A stretch of DNA of 64,000 nt from Prauserella salsuginis (GTDB taxonomy: Bacteria > Actinomycetota > Actinomycetes > Mycobacteriales > Pseudonocardiaceae), in NCBI RefSeq assembly GCF_024648885.1, contig NZ_JANBBF010000012.1, positions 62,001 to 126,000 on the forward strand, given 5' to 3'. Positions 27,059 to 35,184 of the stretch are shown piece by piece (positions within the stretch are counted from its first letter, which is position 1; the number at the start of each line of letters is the position of its first letter). Under the pieces are notes generated by a model, which was given only the letters and a program-made list of their open reading frames with translations, did not search any database and had not been told where the DNA came from. The translations under genes and the position numbers were made by a program.

Positions 27059-28563
27059 CCGTCACGTCGTTCAATCCTCGTTCGGGGAAGGCCGTGACCT
27101 CGGTCCAGGAGACCACGGCCGAGCAGTTCTCAGACATTCTCCGCGCGGCGTCGACGGCGGCGCCCGCACTGGCGGCGACTCGCCCTGCCGACCGGCAACG
27201 GTGGCTCCACGCGATCGCCGACGCCTTCGAGGCGCGACGCGAGGAACTGGCCGAGTTGGCCGACCGGGAAACAGCCCTGGGCTCCGACCGGCTCACCAAC
27301 GAGATCGCCCGGACGTCTGGGCAGCTGCGCCTGTACGGTGACGTGGCTGCGGAAGGCTCCTATCTCGGCGTGACGCTCGACGAGCCGACCACAGATGCCT
27401 CCGGCCTCGTCCGGGTCAACAGGCCCATCGGCCCGGTGGCGGTGTTCGGGGCCAGCAATTTCCCGTTCGCGTTCAGTGTTCCGGGTAACGACACGGCTGC
27501 GGCCATCGCGGCGGGTTGCCCAGTGGTCGTCAAAGCCCATCCGGCTCATGTGGGCCTGAGCATGCGGCAGGCTGAGATCGTGCAGGCCGTTCTTCGCGAG
27601 CAGGGCGCTCCCGAGGGGGCGTTCGGCATCGTCAACGGGCACCAGGTCGGCGTCGACCTGGTGCAGGCGTCGGAGATCGCTGCTGTGGCCTTCACCGGTT
27701 CGCAGGATGTCGGCATGAGGCTGTGGCGGCTCGCGAACGAACGCGACGTCGTAATTCCGGTATACGCCGAGATGGGCACGGTCAATCCCGTCGTGGTGAC
27801 TGGCTCCGCAGCGAAGGACATCACTGGCGTTGCAGACGGTTTCGTCGAGTCGTTCACTCTCGGCCACGGCCAGTTCTGCACGAAACCGGGCCTGTTGTTG
27901 GCGCCCGCTGGTTCACGTGCCGCCGAGGAGGTTGCGGGCGCGCTCCGCCGAGCTGCTCCGGAGCCGGTCATGCTGACGCGCGCGATCGCCGAGTCCGTCG
28001 TGGCCGGTATAGAACGGCTGAAGGACGGTGGAGCCCACGTCGTCGAGAATCTGAGGCCGAAGACCCAGGGTTGGACGGCGCCGGCAGCCGTGCTGCGAGC
28101 GGACATCTCGGCACTGAAGCGGGGGAGTCGTCTACTGGAGGAGTGTTTCGGCGCAGTGGTCCTGGTCTGCGAGTACAGGTCGGATGAGGAACTCACTGAT
28201 GTCCTGGACGAGCTTCAGGGCGCGCTCGCCGCCAGCATCATGACGGGGCCCGAAGACGATGATGCTCATGTCGGCGGTCTGGTGAGCCGGCTCAGCCGGA
28301 AGGTCGGACGGGTCGCCTGCAACCAATGGCCGACCGGTGTCGGCTACACCTGGGCGCAGCAACACGGTGGGCCCTGGCCATCAACTTCGGTCCCGTCGGC
28401 CACATCGGTGGGCGCCTACGGACTCGACCGGTTCGTGCGCCCGGTCGCGTTCCAATCCGCTCATGACACCTGGTTGCCACCGGAAGCGCGCTCGGATAAC
28501 CCGTGGCAGTTGCCGCGGCGCATCAACGGGCGGCTCGTGAGCAGTTCTGGAATCGCATCATGA
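27055..28563 (+). CDS. Semialdehyde dehydrogenase of the ketoglutarate-semialdehyde type
   Basis: This 502-residue aldehyde dehydrogenase is of the NADP-preferring 2,5-dioxovalerate dehydrogenase type (FGASNFPFAFSVPG near residue 140, AHPAHVGLS, nucleophile cysteine in HGQFCTKPG). It oxidises a short dicarboxylic semialdehyde. Coupled by ATGA to the aminotransferase before it and to the CoA-transferase after it, it most likely oxidises glutarate semialdehyde to glutarate here, although its closest family members use 2-oxoglutarate semialdehyde. The family is clear by eye; the substrate is inferred. Confidence 0.85.
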   Translation: MTVTSFNPRSGKAVTSVQETTAEQFSDILRAASTAAPALAATRPADRQRWLHAIADAFEARREELAELADRETALGSDRLTNEIARTSGQLRLYGDVAAEGSYLGVTLDEPTTDASGLVRVNRPIGPVAVFGASNFPFAFSVPGNDTAAAIAAGCPVVVKAHPAHVGLSMRQAEIVQAVLREQGAPEGAFGIVNGHQVGVDLVQASEIAAVAFTGSQDVGMRLWRLANERDVVIPVYAEMGTVNPVVVTGSAAKDITGVADGFVESFTLGHGQFCTKPGLLLAPAGSRAAEEVAGALRRAAPEPVMLTRAIAESVVAGIERLKDGGAHVVENLRPKTQGWTAPAAVLRADISALKRGSRLLEECFGAVVLVCEYRSDEELTDVLDELQGALAASIMTGPEDDDAHVGGLVSRLSRKVGRVACNQWPTGVGYTWAQQHGGPWPSTSVPSATSVGAYGLDRFVRPVAFQSAHDTWLPPEARSDNPWQLPRRINGRLVSSSGIAS

Positions 28564-29684
28564 CCCGGCCTCTCGACGGCATGATCGTGGCCGACTTCAG
28601 CCGTGTGCTGGCAGGCCCCCTCGCCGCGTCGACTCTGGCCGATCTGGGTGCCGACGTGATCAAAGTGGAACGGCCCGGAACCGGAGACGACACCCGGCAG
28701 TGGGGACCGCCGTGGACCGAGACCGCCAGCTCGTACTTCGAGTGTGCCAACAGATCGAAGCGATCTGTCGAGCTGGATTTGTCGGACCCCGACGACCTCG
28801 TGCGCGCCCGGGAACTCGCGGCGCGCAGTGACGTGCTGATCGAGAACTATCGCGCCGGCGCCCTGGACAAGAAGGGTCTGGGGTACGACGAGGTCGCCGC
28901 GCGCAATCCCGGCATCGTCTACGCGTCGATCACCGGTTTCGGTAGCCGTCAGGGCGCCGAGTTGGCCGGATACGACTTTCTGGTCCAGGCTGTCGGCGGC
29001 CTGATGAGCATCACCGGGACGGAGCAGGAGCCCACGAAGGTCGGCGTCGCGCTGGTCGACGTGCTCACCGCAAAGGACGCCACGATCGGCATCCTCGGGG
29101 CGCTCCAGGCCAGACCGGCTCTCGGCCGCGGACAGCATGTCGAGGTCAACCTGCTGTCGAGCCTGCTCGGCTCGTTGGCGAACCAGGCGAGCTCCTACCT
29201 CACGACGGGTCGTGCGCCGGAACGCATGGGCAATCGGCACCCGTCCATCGCTCCTTACGAGACATTGACCGCCAAGGACGGATACGTCGCTGTCTGCTGC
29301 GGCAATGACGGACAGTTCCGCAAACTCGCCGAAGCGGTCGGGTGTCGGGAGATGGCCGATGACAGTCGCTTCGCCAGGAACAGCGATCGCGTGGCCAACC
29401 GCGAGATCATGGTTCAGCTTCTGGAGGAGGCGCTCGCCGGAGACACGGTCGAAGGCTGGACGCAACGTCTCAACGCTGTCGGGGTGCCCAGCGGGAAGGT
29501 CGGGTCGATCCCCGACGGCTTCAGCTTGGCTGACGAGCTCGGGCTCGATCCCACGGTCGACGTCGGCGGAGGGAGGCAGGTGCGCAATCCCATTACCTTC
29601 TCGGGAACTCCGATCAGGGATTACACGGCTCCTCCCCGGCTCGGCGAGCACAATGACGACGTACGTCGTTGGCTCGACGAATGA
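28560..29684 (+). CDS. Class III (CaiB/BaiF) CoA-transferase, probable glutarate CoA-transferase
   Basis: This 374-residue protein has the family N-terminus (VADFSRVLAGPLAASTLADLGADVIKVE), the catalytic Asp167 in VALVDVLTAK and the C-terminal swapped segment. It transfers CoA between acids. The ATG at 28560 overlaps the dehydrogenase stop; the open frame from 28503 is not needed. Placed between a semialdehyde dehydrogenase and a glutaryl-CoA dehydrogenase, it is best read as succinyl-CoA:glutarate CoA-transferase, matching mammalian SUGCT in logic. Substrate by context only. Confidence 0.83.
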   Translation: MTRPLDGMIVADFSRVLAGPLAASTLADLGADVIKVERPGTGDDTRQWGPPWTETASSYFECANRSKRSVELDLSDPDDLVRARELAARSDVLIENYRAGALDKKGLGYDEVAARNPGIVYASITGFGSRQGAELAGYDFLVQAVGGLMSITGTEQEPTKVGVALVDVLTAKDATIGILGALQARPALGRGQHVEVNLLSSLLGSLANQASSYLTTGRAPERMGNRHPSIAPYETLTAKDGYVAVCCGNDGQFRKLAEAVGCREMADDSRFARNSDRVANREIMVQLLEEALAGDTVEGWTQRLNAVGVPSGKVGSIPDGFSLADELGLDPTVDVGGGRQVRNPITFSGTPIRDYTAPPRLGEHNDDVRRWLDE

Positions 29685-29911
29685 TCCCACCACGAGTGGC
29701 CATGGAGGATGCGAGCTCCGATTGATCTGCGACCGGATGCGCACTGTCCGATATGGATCTTTCGTGGTTTGTCCCGCTGCGAGGTGGGGACGTGCCGACG
29801 GCATCCGGAGGGCCAGAGCCGCCCGGATGATGGAGGTAGGTCTGCAGCTTCCGCAGCTGCCCGCCGGGCATACGAGGCCGGTGTCATTGCTTGTTTTGTG
29901 AAGGGAGAGGT

Positions 29912-31081
29912 GTGTTGTCGTATTCACCGCTTGGCTTGTTCGGTACCGACGGACTCATCGACGATGAGAGTCTTGCGATCCGGGATGTGGTGTGCAGGTT
30001 CGTCGGCGACAGGATCAGGCCCGAGGTCGCAAGCTGGTACGAGTCCGGACGCATTCCCGTTCGCGAGTTGGCCAAGGAGCTGGGATCTATCGGTGTGCTC
30101 GGGATGCATCTGACCGGGTACGAGTGTGCAGGTATGTCGGCGACGGCGTACGGACTTGCCTGCATGGAACTGGAAGCCGGCGATTCGGGTCTGCGGTCGC
30201 TGGTGTCGGTGCAGGGCTCGCTGGCCATGTATGCGATCTGGAAGCACGGTAGCGAGGAACAGAAGCAGGAATGGCTTCCCCGGATGGCGGCTGGTGACGC
30301 AATCGGCTGTTTCGGCCTGACCGAGCCGGACTACGGGTCCGATCCGGGCGGCATGCGCACCCGCGCACGTCGTGATGGTGACGATTGGATCCTGACCGGC
30401 AACAAGATGTGGATCACCAACGGATCCGTGGCCGACGTGGCGGTGGTCTGGGCGCGTACCGACGACGGGGTTCGGGGGTTCGTCGTGCCGACCGACACGC
30501 CGGGCTTCTCGGCACCCGAGATCACGAAGAAGCTGTCGCTGCGTGCCTCGGTGACCAGTGAGCTCGTGCTGGACGAGGTCCGGTTGCCTGCCGGCGCCCT
30601 GTTGCCCGGAGCGCAGGGTCTGTCGGGTCCGCTGTCGTGTTTGAACGAGGCGCGGTTCGGTATCGTGTTCGGTGCACTCGGCGCGGCACGCGATTGCCTG
30701 GACGCGACGCTGAACTATGCCGGGCAGCGGGAAATCTTCGACAAGCCGTTGTCGGCGTTCCAGCTCACCCAGGCGAAGCTGGCGGATATGACACTCGAAC
30801 TGGGCAAAGGCATGCTGCTGGCTCTTCACCTCGGGAAACTCAAGGACGACGGTTCCGTGGCTCCCGAGCAGATCAGCCTCGGCAAGCTCAACAACGTGCG
30901 GGAAGCGATCGCCATCGCCCGCGAATGCCGCACCGTGCTGGGCGCAGCCGGAATCACCCTCGAGCACCCCGTCATGCGCCACGCCAACAACCTGGAATCC
31001 GTCCTGACCTACGAAGGCACCAGTGAGGTGCACCAGCTCACGATCGGACGAGCACTCACCGGCCACGCCGCATTCCGCTGA
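29912..31081 (+). CDS. Glutaryl-CoA dehydrogenase
   Basis: This 389-residue acyl-CoA dehydrogenase has the features of the glutaryl-CoA group: MELEAGDSGLRSLVSVQGSLAM, the FAD motif GLTEPDYGSDPG, ITNGSVADVAVVWA and the base Glu in the LTYEGTSEVHQL segment. It oxidises and decarboxylates glutaryl-CoA to crotonyl-CoA, passing electrons to ETF. AAGGGAGAGG lies just upstream; a GTG at 29912 and a TTG at 29915 are both plausible starts. It follows the CoA-transferase after 227 bases and completes the glutarate route. Confidence 0.88.
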   Translation: MLSYSPLGLFGTDGLIDDESLAIRDVVCRFVGDRIRPEVASWYESGRIPVRELAKELGSIGVLGMHLTGYECAGMSATAYGLACMELEAGDSGLRSLVSVQGSLAMYAIWKHGSEEQKQEWLPRMAAGDAIGCFGLTEPDYGSDPGGMRTRARRDGDDWILTGNKMWITNGSVADVAVVWARTDDGVRGFVVPTDTPGFSAPEITKKLSLRASVTSELVLDEVRLPAGALLPGAQGLSGPLSCLNEARFGIVFGALGAARDCLDATLNYAGQREIFDKPLSAFQLTQAKLADMTLELGKGMLLALHLGKLKDDGSVAPEQISLGKLNNVREAIAIARECRTVLGAAGITLEHPVMRHANNLESVLTYEGTSEVHQLTIGRALTGHAAFR

Positions 31082-31577
31082 GGCCGACCCGCCGTACGAC
31101 CACCCCGATCATGTGGGCTGCGAGTCGAGTCACGGCCGCGGTCGTCCTTGATCGCCCAACACCACAAGGGAAGGCGAACATGTCAAGCACCGACAGAATC
31201 CAGCGATGGCGCACGCTGTGCATGGTGCGTATTCGAGGAAAATAGGTAGTCGGGTAGCCGGGACGCATTATCGCGTCCCGCCCCCAAAAAAAGGATTGCG
31301 GAGCAGCTTTCACTGCGGGCAGCTCAAGCAGACGCCGCGCGGGGTTTGGCATCCATCTAGGTGCCGGGTTCTGCTTGCGTTGGCGGTCGCCGAGCGATTG
31401 CTGCTGATACTCCGGATGACCAGGCGACCGTAACCTTGGCCGTAACGCCCGGTCCGCGACGCCTAGGGTGGCTCGGCCTCGACGCGCCCTCGTAGCCCCG
31501 GTCACTTCGTCGCCAAGGACATCGCACGGAGATCAGGTGTGTCTGATGGGTTCTCCCGCTGATAGTAGCTCCGGCTA
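31082..31577. other. Intergenic stretch without a recognisable gene
   Basis: About 500 bases between the glutaryl-CoA dehydrogenase and the AraC gene. An 8-bp hairpin (31259-31266 with 31273-31280) is present; the seven-base A run at 31286-31292 lies on the wrong side for a minus-strand terminator. Open frames here have no domain or ribosome binding site. Confidence 0.5.
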
Positions 31578-32660
31578 TCACCACCTCGGAGACCGCAGAT
31601 GAACTCCTCGGTCTGTGCTTCGGACAACATCTTCTGCGGGTGTTACGCAACCTTCGTGGGGTTTGCTGGTCACTGTGGCCGAGTCTGCCCGTTCGGTACG
31701 GTGGCTCGAGCCGGCGGCCCGGTACTCGCTCGGGCTCACACCAAAATGATCACGGAACACCCGGCTGAAGTGGGACGCGTGCGGAAGTCCGACGGAGCAG
31801 GCGATCTGTTGGATCGTTACGGTGCTCTGTATAGTGTCTGACGTTAGGAGTGTGCTGGCGCGCTCAAGTCGGGCACATCGAAGCCACTCTGCGGGAGTTG
31901 TTCCCACGTCCCGGAATATCGAGAACAGATACCGTTCAGAAACCGGGATCGCGGCTGCAATATGAGCAGGTGAGAGTTCCGGTTCCGCTAGGCGATCGAG
32001 CATGAATCGTTGCGCCTGTTCGAGGACCGCTGCGCGGGAACCGCGAAGCTCCTGCGCGCTACCCAGCTCTTCGAGCACCGCAGCGATGGCGAGCTCCACC
32101 GCGTTCTTCGCCGCCACATGTGCCACGGCATCATCGCGGTCCGCAACGTGCCGACGCAGGGCGAGCAGAGTCGACACAGCCAAGGCCCCCAGTCCGTTTC
32201 GGCCCATCAGGGGCGTAGCCGTTCGCGCCACGAGCCCACGAAGGTAAGGACCCGGCCAAGCGCGGGGGATCTGGATCATCGTCACCTCGCTGGAGGTCAC
32301 GAGTTCGGCGTCGTATGGCTTTGCGGAGTCGACGAGCGCGAAGGTGTACGGCTTTCGCAACGACGCGATCCGCTCGTCCTGCGCCACGAACATCTCCCCG
32401 TGCCGGAGCACGAACATTAAGAGCGCTTCGCTGGGTGCCTGACGCGTGAGTCTGCCGGAACGGACTACGCGGTACGGCTGCGCCACGACCCGATCGAGGC
32501 GTAGTCCTCCGAAAACGAGGCGGTCCATCCTGCCCAAGAATCCGTGCTTCCTCGGAGCTGGGTTCGTTCCGTCGATGGCGAAGAAATGTTCGCGCACAGC
32601 CGATTCCCAGAAATCCTGCTGATCTCCGCGTGGGACACCTCGGGTGGTCAAGGTCAGCAC
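31578..32660 (-). CDS. AraC-family transcriptional regulator
   Basis: About 360 residues with an N-terminal AraC-binding-like sensory domain and a C-terminal double helix-turn-helix (SPAHIAAAIPVSERYLFSIF and IQQIACSVGLPHASHFSRVFRDHFGVSPSEYR). The open frame reaches 32762, but the GTG at 32660 is preferred: AGGAG lies 7 bases upstream and the domain begins with the usual DFWxxAVxEHF-like segment shortly after. It is divergent from the six-gene carboxylase operon (gap 272 bases) and is the obvious activator of it. A C-terminal tail of about 40 residues is not conserved. Confidence 0.85.
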   Translation of the reverse strand: MLTLTTRGVPRGDQQDFWESAVREHFFAIDGTNPAPRKHGFLGRMDRLVFGGLRLDRVVAQPYRVVRSGRLTRQAPSEALLMFVLRHGEMFVAQDERIASLRKPYTFALVDSAKPYDAELVTSSEVTMIQIPRAWPGPYLRGLVARTATPLMGRNGLGALAVSTLLALRRHVADRDDAVAHVAAKNAVELAIAAVLEELGSAQELRGSRAAVLEQAQRFMLDRLAEPELSPAHIAAAIPVSERYLFSIFRDVGTTPAEWLRCARLERASTLLTSDTIQSTVTIQQIACSVGLPHASHFSRVFRDHFGVSPSEYRAAGSSHRTERADSATVTSKPHEGCVTPAEDVVRSTDRGVHLRSPRW

Positions 32661-32932
32661 AGCCGCGCTCCTCGCTCCGTTGCGCACGCCATCCGGAATG
32701 GTGACGCGGATCACGAACTGTGGGACATCGTAACAAGGCTCGGCACTGATGGTAAGGGACATAGGAACGGTACAAGTTCACGACAAATGACGTAGCCCGT
32801 TACCGTAGCTGGCCTTCGGTGGCCGTGCAGGGAGGTGACATCGGGAGTGCGGTGAGGGACAAGACGCTGCATCAGATCGGTTCCTAGGCTCCGTATCCAG
32901 TACCTGACCTCCAGGGAGGAGCGACCACACGC

Positions 32933-34855
32933 ATGGGTAGTGACAGTCGCACGAGCACGCGTGAGCGCGATGGTGTCCCGCGCTACACGATTGAGATCGA
33001 TACTGGCGGCACGTTCACCGACGGCTATGTGGCGGGTGGCGACCAGGTGATCACGGCGAAGGCGGACACCACGCCATACGACCTAGCTACGGGCGTGCTC
33101 GCGTGCGTCGATCGTGCCGCTGAACGCCTTGGTATGTCGCGGGCTCAGTTGCTGCGGTTGACGGAAGCGTTCCGCCTGTCCACGACGGTGGGGACGAACA
33201 CCCTAATCAACCGGTCTGGCCCAGCGGTCGGCCTCCTGCTTGGTGAGGACGTGATGCCAGCTGCCGACCGGCTTAGCTCTGATCTGCCCCTGGACCGCGA
33301 GCTGGTCGCGACAGTGCCCGAGGGCGACGCCGATGCCGTGAGTATCCAAACCGCGGTCCGCGGCCTCCTTGAGCGCGGCGCCCGCGTCCTGGTGATCGCG
33401 CTGTCCGGCGGACAACACCTCGAGACCCGCGAGAACACGGTCCGGGCGCTCATCGCCGAGCGCTACCCGCGACACTATCTGGGTGCGGTGCCGGTGCTTC
33501 CTTCGCACCAGGTCACACCGCTGGACGACGAGCGGCTCCGGGTTCAGACCGCCGTGCTGTCGGCGTACCTGCACCCTGTGATGAGCCAGTTCCTGTACCG
33601 CGTGGAGGACGCGCTGCGAGCGGATGGGTACACCCTGCCGCTGTTGGTTGCCAACGCGAGCGGCGGGACCTCGCGGGTGGCGAAGACCGCGGCGCTCCGG
33701 ACCTGGGGATCGGGCCCCGCCGGTGGTGTCGCGGGGACGGCGGCATTATCCGCGGAGCTGGAAATTCCTGTGGCTGTCGGCTTTGACGTCGGCGGCACCA
33801 GCACGGACGTGTGCGTCATCGTCGCTGGTCAGTGGCAGTACGAGGTTCAGCCGAGCATCGAGGAGATAGAGGTCGCTTTGCCTGCGATCTCGCTGGTCTC
33901 CGCGCCGGTCGGCGGCGGGACCATCGCGCGGATCGTTGACGGTGAGCTCACGCTGGGTCCCGACAGTGCGGGGGCCCAGCCTGGACCCGCATGCTTTGGT
34001 CTCGGTGGGGACCAGGTCACCGTGACCGATGCGGTCTGCCACCTGGGGTTGTTTGACCCCGACAGTTTCCTCGGCGGGCGGAAGCGCTTAGACGCAGCCG
34101 CGGCCCGGGTTGCATTGGAGGGACTCGCGGGGCCGGCGGGCTGGACCGTCGAGCACTTGGCGACCCAGATCCTCACGCGGGCGGGGGAAGTGATCGCCGA
34201 CACGATCACCGCCCAACTCGAAGCTGCGGGCATCACCGAACCGGTTTCGCTATTCGCGACAGGCGGCGCCGGCGGGATGCTTGCTGGGTTCGTCGACGCT
34301 GCTGCCCGGCCACGGGAGACATTCGCATTTCCGGTGAGCCCGGTGTTCAGCGCGTTCGGCCTGTCCCGGCTCGACGTGGCACACGCATACGAGGCGTCGA
34401 GCAGTTCACCGACGCTCGAAGCGGACCTCGAGGCACTACAGGAGCGGGCGTTCGCGGACATGCGCGCGGAGGGGTTCACGCCCGAGGACGTTCACTTCGC
34501 CGAGGAAACTGAGATCGTCGACGCCTCAGGAACTGCCCGGGTGGTCGCCGGGCGGGTCGAGTCCGATCAGAGGGACGGGCGTCCCCGCATGGTGCGACTG
34601 ACCGCTTATACCCGGGGTCGGCGCGCCCGTTTCCCCCGTGCGGGAACTCGGCAACCGGAGTCGACTAGTTCGCGATTGGTCCAATGGCCCCAAGGGTCGC
34701 AGACTACTCCGGTCTTCGAATGGGAGGCGCTAGCGGCGGGCGCCACGATTCACGGGCCCGCGATTCTCGAGACAGACGAGACGACACTGGCGGTGCCGCC
34801 CAAGTATTCGGTGCACGTCGGTTCTATGGGGGAAGCGAGGTTGATGGCCCCATGA
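32933..34855 (+). CDS. HyuA-type subunit of an acetophenone-carboxylase-like enzyme (apc1 position)
   Basis: A 640-residue HyuA/acetone-carboxylase-beta-family protein with both phosphate loops (DTGGTFTDG at about 23-31 and DVGGTSTDV in the middle). These chains bind ATP and phosphorylate the substrate. It starts a run of five genes (HyuA, small zinc protein, HyuA, HyuB, fifth subunit) with the order and approximate sizes of apc1-apc5 of Aromatoleum acetophenone carboxylase. The start at 32933 has GGGAGGAG at a longish 12-13 base spacing. Its stop overlaps the next gene (ATGA). The substrate is inferred from gene order, not proven. Confidence 0.83.
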   Translation: MGSDSRTSTRERDGVPRYTIEIDTGGTFTDGYVAGGDQVITAKADTTPYDLATGVLACVDRAAERLGMSRAQLLRLTEAFRLSTTVGTNTLINRSGPAVGLLLGEDVMPAADRLSSDLPLDRELVATVPEGDADAVSIQTAVRGLLERGARVLVIALSGGQHLETRENTVRALIAERYPRHYLGAVPVLPSHQVTPLDDERLRVQTAVLSAYLHPVMSQFLYRVEDALRADGYTLPLLVANASGGTSRVAKTAALRTWGSGPAGGVAGTAALSAELEIPVAVGFDVGGTSTDVCVIVAGQWQYEVQPSIEEIEVALPAISLVSAPVGGGTIARIVDGELTLGPDSAGAQPGPACFGLGGDQVTVTDAVCHLGLFDPDSFLGGRKRLDAAAARVALEGLAGPAGWTVEHLATQILTRAGEVIADTITAQLEAAGITEPVSLFATGGAGGMLAGFVDAAARPRETFAFPVSPVFSAFGLSRLDVAHAYEASSSSPTLEADLEALQERAFADMRAEGFTPEDVHFAEETEIVDASGTARVVAGRVESDQRDGRPRMVRLTAYTRGRRARFPRAGTRQPESTSSRLVQWPQGSQTTPVFEWEALAAGATIHGPAILETDETTLAVPPKYSVHVGSMGEARLMAP

Positions 34856-35184
34856 AAATGCAGATCACGGAAAATCTCGACGTCGATGTCGATGCCCGTG
34901 TGTGGTCATGCCACCACTGCGGCGCGGCCCTTGGTGCTGCGGAAGCCAATTACAAGGAGAGCTGTCTCGTCGCGGCGCGTGACCCGGAGGAGATCTGGCA
35001 GCCGCACGTTCGCGAGGAGGTCACGTTCAGCTATCACCGCGATTGGTGCCGCATCGTGGAGTTCTACTGTCCGGGCTGCGGCTGGCTGATCGAAGTCGAG
35101 GTACTACCGCCCGGCCATCCGATTACCCATGACATCGAGCTCGACCTCGACGGGCTACGAGAGCCGCAGAAAGGGGCGCACTGA
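34852..35184 (+). CDS. Small zinc-ribbon subunit (acetone carboxylase gamma-like, apc2 position)
   Basis: This 110-residue protein has two CxxC pairs, Cys20/Cys23 (CHHCG) and Cys73/Cys76 (CPGCG), with further Cys38 and Cys66 between them, as in the small subunit of acetone and acetophenone carboxylases. It probably holds a structural zinc and bridges the two ATPase-type chains. Starts and stops overlap both neighbours (ATGA with the gene before, TGATG with the gene after). The long frame from 34684 is only the shadow of the previous gene. Confidence 0.82.
   Translation: MKMQITENLDVDVDARVWSCHHCGAALGAAEANYKESCLVAARDPEEIWQPHVREEVTFSYHRDWCRIVEFYCPGCGWLIEVEVLPPGHPITHDIELDLDGLREPQKGAH

Noticed and set aside
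31259-31280. Hairpin with an adjacent A run
   Set aside because: As an intrinsic terminator the T-run would have to follow the stem; on either strand it does not, so it was not called.
31056-31505. 149-codon minus-strand open frame downstream of the AraC gene
   Set aside because: No recognisable domain, biased composition, overlaps the end of the glutaryl-CoA dehydrogenase gene.
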